NCBI GenBank assembly: GCA_038203615.1
Contig: JBBRDU010000006.1
Span: 1-64,000 of the forward strand
DNA: 64,000 bases
From: JBBRDU01 sp038203615
GTDB lineage: Bacteria > Verrucomicrobiota > Verrucomicrobiia > Chthoniobacterales > UBA10450
Direction of reading: 5' to 3'
Shown: one piece after another, positions 51,502-60,403 of the stretch
How positions within the stretch are numbered: the stretch's first letter is position 1
How the letters are laid out: the number at the start of each line of letters is the position of its first letter
Program-made: the position numbers and the translations under genes
Notes under the pieces: generated by a model
The model's database searches: none
What the model was told of the DNA's origin: nothing
What the model saw: only the letters and a program-made list of their open reading frames with translations

Positions 51502-53559
51502 ATGAATTTTATGTTCGGAAATGTGAACGTCGCGCTGCGCAAAAACGCTCTCGCGGGTCTGGCAGGCCCGCTTCTGCTCTGTGCCCTCCTCGCGGCTTAC
51601 GCCAATCATTTTCAGAACAGCTTCCACTTCGACGACGCGCATACCATCGTAAACAACGCGGCCATCCAGGAGCTGCGAAATATTCCGCTCTTCTTCCGCG
51701 ACGCCACGACCTTCAGCGCGCTTCCGAGCAACCAATCGTATCGCCCACTTGTCTCGACTCTCCTCGCCATCGACTACTGGCTCGGCGGTGGATTGCATCC
51801 GTTCTGGTTTCATGTCTCCATTTTTGCGCTTTTCCTTGCGCTCACCTTGCTGCTCGCGTTTGTCATTCGGCGCCTGCTCGATGCAACTGCGATCTCAGCG
51901 CGCCACAGCTGGATCGCGCTGACCGCGGCGGCCTGCTACGGACTGCACCCGGCCAATGCCGACACGGTGAACTACATCATTGCGTCGGCCGAAGTGATTT
52001 CCACCCTCGGCGTAGTGGCCTCTTTCGCCCTTTACCTCGGCTTCCAAAATCTGCGCCGGTATTACCTTTTTGTTCTCCCGGCCGCCATCGCCATCCTGGC
52101 GAAGCCGCCCGCCGCGATTTTCGTGGTGCTCTTCGCGATCTATCGGCTGATCTGTAGGCACGGCCCTGCAGGCCGTGACACGTTTCGCAGAGGCGTGGCT
52201 ACAAAGGCTTATTTCAAGGAAGCCATCCCGCCTTTCCTGATTTGCGCAGCCATGCTGCTTTTCGTGCAGGGCATGACGCCGCGCACCTGGATTGCCGGCG
52301 CGGCCAACCCGCATCATTACCTGATCACGCAGCCCTACGTGGCGTGGCTCTATTTCAAAACGTTCTTCTGGCCGAACACTCTTTCCGTCGATTACGACCT
52401 GAATCCCTTTAGCATGACCAACGATGTGCGCACTTTCAGCGACGTTCTCACGATGAGGCGTTTCTGGGCAGGCGTCGCCTTTGCCGTTCTTATCACCGCC
52501 ATGGCGATCGCGGCTGCCGTCTTCCGGAGGACACGCGTGATCGGGTTCGGCCTGCTCTGGTTTCTGATCGCGCTGCTTCCGACCTCGCTTCTCCCCTTGG
52601 CTGAAGTGATGAAAGATCATCGCACCTTTCTGCCCTACATCGGACTCGTTATCGCCGCGGCCGGCGCGGCTGCGTGGCTGATCGATTGTAGGGGAAGCGG
52701 CCTGCTTCCCGAGGGAAGAGAACTCCGAAAGCTTTCGCGAGCGGGCAGTCTTTCCCTACAGAATCGCGAAGCGCGACGTGGTCTCTCGGTAAGAATGGCT
52801 GGCCTCGGTGCGGTGGCACTATTTCTCTGCGCCAGCGGCTATGCCACGTTTCAACGGAACAAAGTTTGGAGAACCGAGGAAACACTCTGGCACGACGTCA
52901 CGATCAAGAGTCCACGGAACGGCCGGGGCCTGATGAACTACGGCAACACTTTGATGGCGCGCGGCGATTACGCTGGCGCGCTGGACTATTTTCATCGCGC
53001 CCAGGTGTTCACGCCGCGGTATCCGGTGCTTCTGATCAATCTGGCTATCGCCGAAGACGCTACCAAACAAAGCGCGGTCGCCGAGCAATATTTCAAAGAA
53101 GCAATGCGCCTCGCGCCAGCCACGCCGGACAGTTACACCTACTACGCTCGCTTCCTGCTCGATCACTCGCGCACGTCGGCGGCCCGGACGCTTTTGCAGA
53201 GCGCTCTCGCATTAAGCCCCGGCGATCTCACCGCGCGCGATCTCCTGGCGCGAGCGGACCAACAAACCGACCAACTACCGGTCGCAGCAACGCCGGAGTC
53301 TTACCTCGATCTCAGCCTGCAGCTTTACCGGGACGGCCGTTTCGCGGAATCGATCGAGGCCAGCCGGAGAGCGCTCGCGCTGCGGCCCGGTTACGCGGAA
53401 GCATGGAACAACATCGGCGCCGCTTACAATAAGCTCGGGCAATTCGATCAAGGCGCGGCCGCCTGCGAGCAGGCGCTTCGGGACAAGCCGGACTTCGAGC
53501 TGGCCCGTAATAATCTGCGATACGCCCGGGAGATGAAGGCGCGTGAAGGTAAAAAGTAG
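51502..53559 (+). CDS. Membrane protein with C-terminal TPR repeats (TMTC/GT-C-like)
   Basis: 685 residues from the ATG at 51502; a GTG at 51487 and an ATG at 51511 are alternatives. The N-terminal 450 residues hold about nine to ten helices and the motifs NSFHFDDAHTIVNN, SYRPLVSTLLAIDYWLGG, GLHPANADTVNYI and MKDHRTFLPYIG, the pattern of GT-C-type O-mannosyltransferases of the TMTC group (the DD in loop 1 is the likely catalytic site). The C-terminal 230 residues are TPRs (YGNTLMARGDYAGALDYFHRA; NNIGAAYNKLGQFDQGAAACEQAL). Two short palindromic repeats are inserted in frame in loop regions. Function in protein O-glycosylation is inferred. Confidence 0.8.
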   Translation: MNFMFGNVNVALRKNALAGLAGPLLLCALLAAYANHFQNSFHFDDAHTIVNNAAIQELRNIPLFFRDATTFSALPSNQSYRPLVSTLLAIDYWLGGGLHPFWFHVSIFALFLALTLLLAFVIRRLLDATAISARHSWIALTAAACYGLHPANADTVNYIIASAEVISTLGVVASFALYLGFQNLRRYYLFVLPAAIAILAKPPAAIFVVLFAIYRLICRHGPAGRDTFRRGVATKAYFKEAIPPFLICAAMLLFVQGMTPRTWIAGAANPHHYLITQPYVAWLYFKTFFWPNTLSVDYDLNPFSMTNDVRTFSDVLTMRRFWAGVAFAVLITAMAIAAAVFRRTRVIGFGLLWFLIALLPTSLLPLAEVMKDHRTFLPYIGLVIAAAGAAAWLIDCRGSGLLPEGRELRKLSRAGSLSLQNREARRGLSVRMAGLGAVALFLCASGYATFQRNKVWRTEETLWHDVTIKSPRNGRGLMNYGNTLMARGDYAGALDYFHRAQVFTPRYPVLLINLAIAEDATKQSAVAEQYFKEAMRLAPATPDSYTYYARFLLDHSRTSAARTLLQSALALSPGDLTARDLLARADQQTDQLPVAATPESYLDLSLQLYRDGRFAESIEASRRALALRPGYAEAWNNIGAAYNKLGQFDQGAAACEQALRDKPDFELARNNLRYAREMKAREGKK
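52153..52203. repeat. TGTAG...CTACA palindrome inside the TMTC-like gene, first
   Basis: 51 bp with TGTAG/CTACA ends and an inner GCACGGCC...GGCCGTG stem. It adds 17 codons (CRHGPAGRDTFRRGVAT) in a loop between helices without breaking the frame. Confidence 0.75.
52687..52760. repeat. TGTAG...CTACA palindrome inside the TMTC-like gene, second
   Basis: About 74 bp with TGTAGGG/CCCTACA ends and an inner GGGAAGCGGCCTGCTTCCC stem. It codes for CRGSGLLPEGRELRKL and a few more residues in another loop. Same family as intergenic palindromes at 12623, 33800 and 44530. Confidence 0.78.
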
Positions 53560-53876
53560 CCCAATGTGGGAGGGGCCTCAGGGCCGCGACCGTCCGAAGA
53601 ATTGGACGGCTCTGCAGAGCGTCGCCCTACCGGAGTAATTGCATGAGAAGGCAGGAAAGCAGAAGCGATGGCTCGTATTTTCCTGATTTCCTGATTCAAT
53701 ATTCCCCGCTCTTTTCATCTTTGTCATCCAATCATCCTGAGCCGTTGCAGGGCAAGCGCACCGCTTGCCGGCCTGGTGCGATCGGCGGTCATAGACCGCC
53801 GCTACAGGAGCGTCCTCCTCGGCTTCCATTTCTTCCTCTCCCTTGCCAAGGGCGAGGGTGGGGTGAGGGTTCGTGC
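53560..53876. other. Noncoding gap with repeats
   Basis: No gene in about 315 bp. It contains GAAGGCAGGAAAGCAGAAG, TTCCTGATTCAATATTCCCCG text shared with 48250, and GGCGGTCATAGACCGCCGCTACAGG, a member of the GGCGGTC palindrome family. Confidence 0.65.
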
Positions 53877-54203
53877 ATGTTTCGACTTCTTTGGCTGATC
53901 ACTTGCCTGGCGGTGGTGGAGGGGCGCGGCGAGCCCGCGAAAATCCGTTACGTCGCCATCGGCGATTCCTATTCCATTGGCGATGGTGCTTCCCCTAACG
54001 AATCGTGGCCGGCGCGGTTGACGCGTCATTTGAACGCACAGGGTTTGCCCGTGGATCTGGTGGCCAATCCATCCCGGACCGGCTGGACCACCCAGCAGGC
54101 AATCGACCGCGAACTTCCCGTGCTGGTCAATATGGCCCCGAACTTCGCCACTCTCCAAATCGGGGTGATCTTTCCCGTCGCCCATCAAATGGTGGCAGAG
54201 TGA
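53877..54203 (+). pseudogene. SGNH/GDSL hydrolase, C-terminally truncated
   Basis: From the ATG at 53877 a short signal peptide (FRLLWLITCLAVVEGRG) leads to YVAIGDSYSIGDGA (block I with the nucleophile serine), NPSRTGWTT (block II) and LQIGV, where block III (GxND) should follow. Instead the frame ends after IFPVAHQMVAE and a repeat begins. The Asn of block III and the Asp/His of block V are missing, so it cannot be active. A full enzyme would be about 100 residues longer. Confidence 0.75.
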
Positions 54204-54352
54204 ACGGTTTCTGCAGTCACGGCGCTCTGCCGGCCACGCCCTAGCAGCGCGACGGCGGGTCGCCGTGCCTTCGCTCCGCTAGGGCGCGGCAAGCAAAGCG
54301 GGGCGGATCAAGTTGTCTGACCTCTGATGCCTGACGTCCGACATCTGAAAAA
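54204..54352. repeat. REP-like palindromes after the truncated hydrolase
   Basis: ACGGCGCTCTGCCGGCCACGCCCTAGCAGCGCGACGGCGGGTCGCCGT is the reverse complement, in pieces, of the repeat at 44460-44520. It seems to have replaced the hydrolase 3' end. Confidence 0.6.
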
Positions 54353-54424
54353 TGGGCGGTGAGGGTTTCGAACCCCCGACCCTCTCGGTGTAAACGAGAC
54401 GCTCTACCACTGAGCTAACCGCCC
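54353..54424 (-). tRNA. tRNA-Val (anticodon UAC)
   Basis: Read on the reverse strand: acceptor stem GGGCGGT/ACCGCCC, D stem GCTC/GAGC, anticodon stem TCTCG/CGAGA with loop TTTACAC (anticodon TAC), T arm GGGGG-TTCGAAC-CCCTC with one G-T pair, and discriminator A. 72 bases fold without a mismatch elsewhere. The 3' CCA is not encoded. Partial copies of the 5' part and its upstream flank lie at 57656 and 60168. Confidence 0.95.
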
Positions 54425-54621
54425 GAAGCTTTTGAACCGCCAAGACTTAACGTGCTTCAGCGGCTGATGCAATAAGGGTAGGGCCACCCGTTTTGCCCCC
54501 CTGATGATTTTCCGTCAGCCCACTCCTGTCCAGAAAAGTCAGGCGGGAACGATCATCGGATCGGGTGACGTCTTTCCGCGAATCGATCAACCGGGTGGAG
54601 CGGATTTATAACAGGAAAGGA
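54419..54621. repeat. Dispersed repeat of about 200 bp, copy 1 (tRNA-Val upstream flank)
   Basis: Begins in the tRNA 5' end and includes CGCCAAGACTTAACGTGCTTC, AGGGTAGGGCCACCCGTTTTGCC, GATGATTTTCCG and CTCCTGTCCAGAAAAGTCAGG, then GTGGAGCGGATTTAT. All of these recur in the same order at 57691, 60168 and, in part, 62046. Confidence 0.85.
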
Positions 54622-54728
54622 TCGACGCCGACCACCACTATTGTCTTTTTTCTGCCACGGCGGTACGCTCGGTGAGAATCTGAAATCGTGGCACCGGAAC
54701 CGATTCGCGACTTGATGAGGAGCTTCCA

Positions 54729-55922
54729 ATGTTAGACAGGATGAAGCCGGCCACGGCCCGGTGGCTCGCCGGCGGCGCGTGGAGCGTGGCGCTCGTCGTC
54801 ATCTCCATTCGCGTGTGGTTCAAACCCGGTGCGCATTCCGTATTCACAAGCTTTCGCGAGGCCGGGGCGCATTGGGTCAAGGGCGGAGAGCTCTATTATC
54901 ACGGAAGCAAATTCCTCTACAGCCCGTTGGCGGCCGCGTGGTTCGCGCCTTTCTCCTTTCTTTCCGAGAATGTGGCGGGAATTACATGGCGATTACTGGG
55001 CGGGATCCTCCTGCCGGTCGCGGTCTACACGGCGGCTCGCTTTGTTTGGCCGCACCCTGAGTCCCGGAAAGGATCATGGGCGCTCGTGGCGCTTCTTCCT
55101 TTGTCGCTTAGCAATCTAAATAATGGCCAGGCAAATCCATTGGTTTTGGCTCTGCTCATCTTCTCGGTGGTGGCGCTTGTCCGGGAGCACTGGTTTTTCT
55201 GCTCTCTTTGTCTCGCCATCGCCAGTTACTTTAAAATCTATCCACTCGCCATTGGATTGCTCTTCAGCACTCTGTATTTGAGACGTCTCTCGTGGCGATT
55301 GCTCTTGTCGGTTATTGGATTGTTCGCCCTTTCCTTGTTAATGCAACGGCTGAGCTACGTGCTCGGTCAATACGGCAGTTGGTTTGCCCATTTGGGTGGT
55401 ATTACCCGGCGTTCGGCCGATGAGTCCCGCGCGTGGCGCGACGCCTACTTCCTGTTGAGGATGGTACGTATCCCCATCACCCCGGCGGCTTGGGTCGTTC
55501 TTGAAGTGTTGGCGGGAATGACTATCGCAGCGTTCTGCATCCGGGGGGTCTGGCGCTCCTGGCCAGAGAAGCGATTGATCTATGCGGCTTTCGGACTCGG
55601 CTGTGTCTGGATGGTTCTCTTCGGCCCCGCCACCGAAGCCGCCTCTTATATACTTCTCGGGCCCGCGATCATCTACGGCTTGTTCGAGAGTTGCCGGTCG
55701 AACGCGCCTAACTGGATTCGGTTCGGGGTGGGAACGGCTTACGCGGGTCTTCTCCTGGCCGACATCTCCGATTCGTGGCTTCGCCTGAAAGGCCAACTTG
55801 TCTATGCGCGCGCGTTCCAACCGTTCGTCGCAACCCTATTTCTCGCTACGCTTATCGTCTGGTTGGCTCGCGACGAATACTGGAGAGCGACGCCGGACGA
55901 GGCAGTCGACGAATCGAACTAA
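54729..55922 (+). CDS. Glycosyltransferase family 87 (polyprenyl-phosphate mannosyltransferase-like)
   Basis: 397 residues, with GATGAGG upstream of the ATG. About nine to eleven membrane helices. GT87/DUF2029 marks: the first loop VFTSFREAGAHWVKGGELYY, KFLYSPLAAAWFAPFSF and SLSNLNNGQANPLVLALLIF. These GT-C enzymes take sugar from a polyprenyl phosphate carrier on the outer leaflet. It is convergent with another GT-C gene, 11 bp away; both may modify a surface glycan. It lies between two copies of the 200-bp repeat, so this gene pair may have arrived as a unit. Confidence 0.8.
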   Translation: MLDRMKPATARWLAGGAWSVALVVISIRVWFKPGAHSVFTSFREAGAHWVKGGELYYHGSKFLYSPLAAAWFAPFSFLSENVAGITWRLLGGILLPVAVYTAARFVWPHPESRKGSWALVALLPLSLSNLNNGQANPLVLALLIFSVVALVREHWFFCSLCLAIASYFKIYPLAIGLLFSTLYLRRLSWRLLLSVIGLFALSLLMQRLSYVLGQYGSWFAHLGGITRRSADESRAWRDAYFLLRMVRIPITPAAWVVLEVLAGMTIAAFCIRGVWRSWPEKRLIYAAFGLGCVWMVLFGPATEAASYILLGPAIIYGLFESCRSNAPNWIRFGVGTAYAGLLLADISDSWLRLKGQLVYARAFQPFVATLFLATLIVWLARDEYWRATPDEAVDESN

Positions 55923-55933
55923 GATTTATCCCC

Positions 55934-57355
55934 TCATTCTTCCACCGCAAATAACAGGACGGTTTCATCTCGATAATCGGTCAATCGCAGGACCGGGCGC
56001 GCTCTCCGCGGAGTCCATTGCTGGCTTGCCCCTGCTTCCCGCTCCTTTTCCGGGCGCACCACAAAATAATGCGTTTCATAGGGAAGTTCCGCGACGCTGC
56101 CGACGTAGATCACCGGCGGGTGGATATAAAAGAAGAAGAGCTGATAGTTAGGGTCGACTGCAAACAGGGTTTCTCCTTTAGGAACGACCGCGTTAATCTG
56201 GCTGGCAATATTTCTTACCTTCGGTCGAGACTTGGAAGCGATCGCGCTTAGCGGAAATCCGATTAATCCCATCAGGATGGCGAGCCCGACGAAAACAGGA
56301 GCGATCAGTGACCATAACGGTTTCGGACCGCGCAGCCAGGTTGGCTTTGCGAACGCGTCCTCGTCGAAGGCCATTTCCATGAACAAGCAAAATGGAGCGA
56401 GTACGGGGAGGGTATAGCGCGGGGCCGCGCCCGGCATAAGGCTGATAGCGATGAGAGGAATAGCGGTGCTGTAGGCCAGGCCACGAGCCAGGCGCCGATC
56501 GTTTTCATCCTGAAATTTTTCAAATCGGACGAACGGGACGACGAGTAGCCACGGCAGAAAGTAAACGAGGGCCCGAGGAATGGTAAGGATCCAGACATGA
56601 AAATGGAAATAATCGCCAGTCACTCTTCCGGCGAACTGCTCCCACCACTTGCTTATGACGGCGGTATTTTCGTGCGTCTGGGCGAAAGGGAACGCCCAGG
56701 CAGAAAAGATCACAAGCATAAGCAAAAGACCGGCGAGATGCGCGGGATGAAATAGCGGTCTCCAGCGTTTCGTTTGCCATGAGAGAGCAAAGACGCATGC
56801 ATAGAAGAAAATGAGATGAGTGGGACCCTTCGCCAGCCAGCCAAGGCCCAGAAAAACAGAAGGGACCAGCCATACCAGCCATGGACTGCGCTCTTCGCGC
56901 CACCAGCTGAACCAGCAAATCACGGCGAGCGCGCACAAGGAAACGTAAAGAGCTTCGATTTCGATGGATCGGCCTTTTCCGATAAGGCCGATGTTAGTTA
57001 GCCAAATCAGGGCGGCCATTATCCCCCCATGCTCCCCCTGGCGGCGGCGGGCGAATGTCGTAAATACGAGCGCCACCAATAAAACGAAAAGGACGGACGG
57101 TGCGCGTGCCGTCCATTCGTTGCGCGCGCCAAATACCGCAAATGATGCTGCCACCAGCCAGTTTATGAGCGGCGGTTTGTGCAGGTAGACGTCGCCCCCG
57201 ATCCGCGGGACAAGGTAGTCACCGCTCTCGAGCATGACCACGGCTGGTAAAATCCGGCGCCCCTCCTCACCTTTGATCTCGAACGAGCCCAGGGCCGGCA
57301 GAAAGATGGCAGCCCAAACCGCAATCACCACGAGCCAAGGCGTTGAACGCCACAT
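55934..57355 (-). CDS. ArnT/PMT-like glycosyltransferase (GT39/GT83 type)
   Basis: 473 residues, about ten to eleven helices. The N-terminal loop FEIKGEEGRRILPAVVMLESGDYLVPRIGGDVYLHKPPLINWLVA is the GT-C signature, with the acidic GEEGR and YLHKPP motif of ArnT and PMT proteins. It transfers a sugar such as aminoarabinose, galactosamine or mannose from a lipid carrier to lipid A or protein on the periplasmic side. The acceptor is unknown. It ends 11 bp from the convergent GT87-like gene. Confidence 0.85.
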   Translation of the reverse strand: MWRSTPWLVVIAVWAAIFLPALGSFEIKGEEGRRILPAVVMLESGDYLVPRIGGDVYLHKPPLINWLVAASFAVFGARNEWTARAPSVLFVLLVALVFTTFARRRQGEHGGIMAALIWLTNIGLIGKGRSIEIEALYVSLCALAVICWFSWWREERSPWLVWLVPSVFLGLGWLAKGPTHLIFFYACVFALSWQTKRWRPLFHPAHLAGLLLMLVIFSAWAFPFAQTHENTAVISKWWEQFAGRVTGDYFHFHVWILTIPRALVYFLPWLLVVPFVRFEKFQDENDRRLARGLAYSTAIPLIAISLMPGAAPRYTLPVLAPFCLFMEMAFDEDAFAKPTWLRGPKPLWSLIAPVFVGLAILMGLIGFPLSAIASKSRPKVRNIASQINAVVPKGETLFAVDPNYQLFFFYIHPPVIYVGSVAELPYETHYFVVRPEKEREAGASQQWTPRRARPVLRLTDYRDETVLLFAVEE

Positions 57356-57655
57356 CGGCTGAGTGTGGAGAGCTTTGTCCAGGCCTGCAAAGAGATTATG
57401 CTCACGGCCGCCACCGCCGCCAACCGGTTTTATCGGGTTCGCTCCATCCGTCCGTTGCCATAGCGTATCACCTCGGCCTCAGGACAGTCTTATTAGGGCC
57501 ACCCGTTTTGCCCCCCTGGCACCGGAAATTCGGTCTGCTCCTGTCCGCAAATGTCCACTCGATTGTGTCGGACTGAGTAGGTGGTTTTTCTTTTAACGTC
57601 CACACGTGTCGCGATGTTTCCACATCTGTCCTAACGAGTCGTGAAACTGCAAAAA

Positions 57656-57696
57656 CTCGGTGTAAACGAGACGCTCTACCAATGAGCTAACCGCCC
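57656..57696 (-). pseudogene. tRNA-Val 5'-half fragment
   Basis: GGGCGGTTAGCTCATTGGTAG and on through the anticodon loop TTTACAC and four bases of the 3' anticodon stem match the intact tRNA-Val with one change in the D loop. The T arm and 3' acceptor strand are absent. Confidence 0.85.
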
Positions 57697-57818
57697 GAAG
57701 CTTTTGGACCGCCAAGACTTAACGTGCTTCGGCGGGGCATGCAATAAGGGTAGGGCCACCCGTTTTGCCCCCCTGATGATTTTCCGAGAGTCCACTCCTG
57801 TCCAGAAAAGTCAGGGTC
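57691..57818. repeat. Dispersed repeat, copy 3
   Basis: Same order of blocks as copy 1, with about 90% identity by eye: AAGACTTAACGTGCTTC, GGGTAGGGCCACCCGTTTTG, CTCCTGTCCAGAAAAGTCAGG. Confidence 0.85.
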
Positions 57819-57969
57819 GAACGATGTGAGCACTGGTCACATTGAGGTGGCCGAGCTGCTTCGAAGCCGAATTTAAGCGGCGAAGCGATGTCTTAGGCCT
57901 GATTGCAGCTCGGAAGTGGATTGTTTTGGGATCCGTTGTCCGGATTTTGACTGCTTTTGGTGTTCCGAT

Positions 57970-58743
57970 TCAGTTGCGCGCGGGCGCGCCTGCGAGCTGA
58001 GCGAATCGACTGAGATCAGCAACAGCTAAATCGGACACGGCGGCGTAGCTCATTTCCGCGTCGGACCATTGCAATAAATGGTATCCGTTATCCACGGTAA
58101 CTTTGAGGGCCGGCGCGAAACGGGCGCGCCGCTCCCGGGAAGGCCAGATAAACAAATTGATGATGTGCTTTTCGTGGCGATAGACCACGGCGGCAGCGGT
58201 GCGACCTTTGACATAATCAAGCCGCCCGCCAGTAAGCGGAAACCCCTCTGTGGCGAAATCGACCACAGGCGGGGCGAAGTCCAGTTTCCCGTCGAACCAT
58301 GGCTTAACCGTGTGTTGATCGGTCGAAACGATGTCGGCGAGATGATTGGCCATCATTGATCTGACATGGCTGGCGACGATCTCATGTGTGAGGAGATCAC
58401 TTTCAGAGCTGCCACGTTTCGAGACGAAGACTCCCGCCAGAAAAGCGCCGATGAGCGCGACGGCGGCGATCGCCCAAATTGCGGCGCGCTGCTTCGGGTA
58501 AAACGGAATGGTGCGTGGTCCCGAAACCTCGGCCCGGAGCGAATCCAAGACCTTCTCTCGCAGCTCCGGCGGCCCCTCGAATCGGGCCGCGCGGAGCCTG
58601 CTGGCCAGGGCACGCTGCTCCTCGTGTATGGGCGAGCACGCTGGGCAATCCTGCAGGTGCCGTTTGATTTCGATGTTTTGCCCGGCGTCTAATTCGCCGT
58701 CTCCGTAAGCATCGATCAGTTCCTGTGCTCCCTGGCAGTCCAT
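57970..58743 (-). CDS. Anti-sigma factor with zinc-finger domain
   Basis: 257 residues from the ATG at 58743 (MDCQGAQELIDAYGDGELD), which overlaps the sigma factor stop by one base (TGATG). The ZAS domain has IKRHLQDCPACS (HxxxCxxC), which binds zinc and clamps the sigma factor. A helix AIWAIAAVALIGAFLAGVFV near residue 100 crosses the membrane, and the rest (about 135 residues) would be periplasmic. Signals from the envelope are thus likely sensed outside. Same operon as the ECF sigma gene. Confidence 0.9.
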   Translation of the reverse strand: MDCQGAQELIDAYGDGELDAGQNIEIKRHLQDCPACSPIHEEQRALASRLRAARFEGPPELREKVLDSLRAEVSGPRTIPFYPKQRAAIWAIAAVALIGAFLAGVFVSKRGSSESDLLTHEIVASHVRSMMANHLADIVSTDQHTVKPWFDGKLDFAPPVVDFATEGFPLTGGRLDYVKGRTAAAVVYRHEKHIINLFIWPSRERRARFAPALKVTVDNGYHLLQWSDAEMSYAAVSDLAVADLSRFAQLAGAPARN

Positions 58744-59399
58744 CAGCGTCCTCCTTCTTTCTCTCCGTCGATCAAGCATTTTCGTAACCGCGCCCGCGCG
58801 CGCGCCAGCCGCGACATGACCGTTCCTTGCGGTATTCCGGCGATCTCCGCGATCTTCTGATAGGAGAGGCCCTCCTGGTGTCGCAAAACCAGCGCCTCAC
58901 GGAATTGCGGGGGTAAATTCTCCATCGCGGTCTGAAGTTGCTTAGCATTTTCTGATAGTCGCAAGATGGCGACGGGATCTCGGGTTTCGGGCTCCGTGCC
59001 CCCGTGGATTTCTTCATCAAATGGTGTCATTGCACGCGTGACTTCATTTTTGTTGAGTGACGTATAAGCGGTATTGCGCACGATCGTCAGGAACCAGGCC
59101 CGACCATCCACGCCGTAAAATCCTTCAAACGCCCGAAAGGCGCGGAGGCAGGCCTCTTGCACGACGTCTTGTGCGTCCTGATCATGGCCTGTGAGCCAAC
59201 GCGCCAGGTTATACGCCGCGCTTAAATGCGGCAGGATCGCCTGGTCAAAAAGTGAGAGCCTGCTCGGGTTAGACAACTTACTGAGTTCTCGCTTCGTTAC
59301 TCTATACTCGGATTGCCCGGATTTATTCCCGCGAACATCGTAGCGAGAATCCGGGTCTCCGGTAGAACTCGTTTTCGGCCCTTTTCGCGTCTTCGACAA
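58743..59399 (-). CDS. ECF-type RNA polymerase sigma factor
   Basis: Up to 218 residues. Region 2 is YNLARWLTGHDQDAQDVVQEACLRAFRAFEGF with the DAQDVVQE core, and region 4 is LPPQFREALVLRHQEGLSYQKIAEIAGIPQGTVMSRLARARARLRK. The start is uncertain: the frame opens at TTG (59399) with a non-conserved 45-residue leader, and a TTG closer to region 2 is possible; there is no ATG. Upstream is a spacer of about 160 bp before the divergent DoxX gene, where an autoregulated promoter is expected. Its partner anti-sigma is directly downstream. Confidence 0.92.
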   Translation of the reverse strand: MSKTRKGPKTSSTGDPDSRYDVRGNKSGQSEYRVTKRELSKLSNPSRLSLFDQAILPHLSAAYNLARWLTGHDQDAQDVVQEACLRAFRAFEGFYGVDGRAWFLTIVRNTAYTSLNKNEVTRAMTPFDEEIHGGTEPETRDPVAILRLSENAKQLQTAMENLPPQFREALVLRHQEGLSYQKIAEIAGIPQGTVMSRLARARARLRKCLIDGEKEGGR

Positions 59400-59557
59400 G
59401 CAAAACCAGCGTCTCGGACAACTTCGCGGGAATATTCGATCAGCCTTTCGGTATGAGCAGGTGGAACAACTCAGACGTCAACCCATCCGATGCGCAAAAG
59501 GAGTTCAGGCAAGATTAACTGCGCCCGGCTTCACTTCGAACCAAAAGGTAATTCATC

Positions 59558-60097
59558 ATGAAAAATTTAATGTACTGGTTTCTCAATCCACCCAAAGACG
59601 CACCTGTGGTCACCATCCTGTTGCGGTTCATGGCTGGTGGTGTGTTTCTGTGGGAGGGCATCTTAAAATTCGTTTACACTAATCAAGGCGTGGGCCGTTT
59701 CACCAAACTCGGTTTGCCCGCGCCTGAGATCACCGCGAATTTTGTTGGAGCGCTCGAGATCGTCGGAGGCATTTTCTTAATCGCCGGTCTTCTCACCCGC
59801 CTTATCGCCGTGCCGTTTATTATCGAGATGATCGTGGCCATGCTTTCCACCAAAGTCGCGTTGTTCTTTGGGACATCCCCACTGCCTCCTCCGCCTTCGC
59901 CACCCAAAATGGGAATCTGGGGAGTGCTCCATGAAATTCGCTCTGACTATGCCCAGATCATGGTGGTGATCTTCCTGCTCATCGCTGGACCGGGCCGGTG
60001 GTCTCTGGATGCGTATCTGGCCCATCGGAAGATGCGGCAAAGTGCGGAGCTAATGCCAGCGGACAAGCTGAAGTCCCCAGTCGCAGCGCGGTTCTGA
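59558..60097 (+). CDS. DoxX-family membrane protein
   Basis: 179 residues, with four helices: VVTILLRFMAGGVFLWEGILKF, FVGALEIVGGIFLIAGLLTRLIAVPF, IIEMIVAMLSTKVALFF and IMVVIFLLIAGPGRW. The last motif, GPGRWSLD, and the first helix with R and G residues are DoxX marks. DoxX proteins take part in thiol or redox homeostasis, often with oxidoreductases. It is divergent from the sigma/anti-sigma operon, which may control it. A proline run (SPLPPPPSPP) sits in the loop before helix 4. Confidence 0.85.
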   Translation: MKNLMYWFLNPPKDAPVVTILLRFMAGGVFLWEGILKFVYTNQGVGRFTKLGLPAPEITANFVGALEIVGGIFLIAGLLTRLIAVPFIIEMIVAMLSTKVALFFGTSPLPPPPSPPKMGIWGVLHEIRSDYAQIMVVIFLLIAGPGRWSLDAYLAHRKMRQSAELMPADKLKSPVAARF

Positions 60098-60167
60098 ACC
60101 ATAGGTTCGGCACCACTCGTTAGCTTTAAAAATAGCAAATAAATTTCGCCAACGAAACAAAGCAAAG

Positions 60168-60385
60168 CCACTGAGCTAACCGCCCGAAGCTTTTCTGCCG
60201 AAGAGACTTAACATGCTTCGGCGGCTGATGTAATTTGAGGAGGGCCACCCGTTTTGCCCCCTGGTGATTTTCCGAGAGTCCGCTCCTGTCCACAAAAGTC
60301 GGGGTTGAACGTCATCTCAAATGTCCAACTACGAGGCAAAAGTATCCAGGTGAATGGGGATTCATCCAGCGAAAACGGTGCAGCG
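60168..60385. repeat. Dispersed repeat, copy 4, with tRNA-Val 5' end
   Basis: Starts in CCACTGAGCTAACCGCCC (the first 18 or so tRNA bases, reverse strand) and continues GAAGCTTTT, AGACTTAACATGCTTCGG, AGGGCCACCCGTTTTGCC, CTCCTGTCCACAAAAGTC, and the distal AACTACGAGGCAAAAG block that also occurs in copy 5. Confidence 0.85.
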
Positions 60386-60403
60386 CGTTGTTTGGATTTG
60401 TTG

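Larger units (their letters stand above)
57356..57969. other. Gap with two repeat copies and a tRNA fragment
   Basis: About 610 bp without a gene. A partial repeat copy (AGGGCCACCCGTTTTGCCCC, CTCCTGTCCGCAAATGTC) lies at 57491-57556, followed by a tRNA-Val fragment and a fuller repeat copy. The right end must hold the terminator of the anti-sigma gene; I see no clear stem-loop. Confidence 0.6.

Noticed and set aside
54353..57700. Integrative element using tRNA-Val as attachment site
   Set aside because: No integrase gene is present and the duplicated part is the tRNA 5' end, not the 3' end used by tyrosine integrases.
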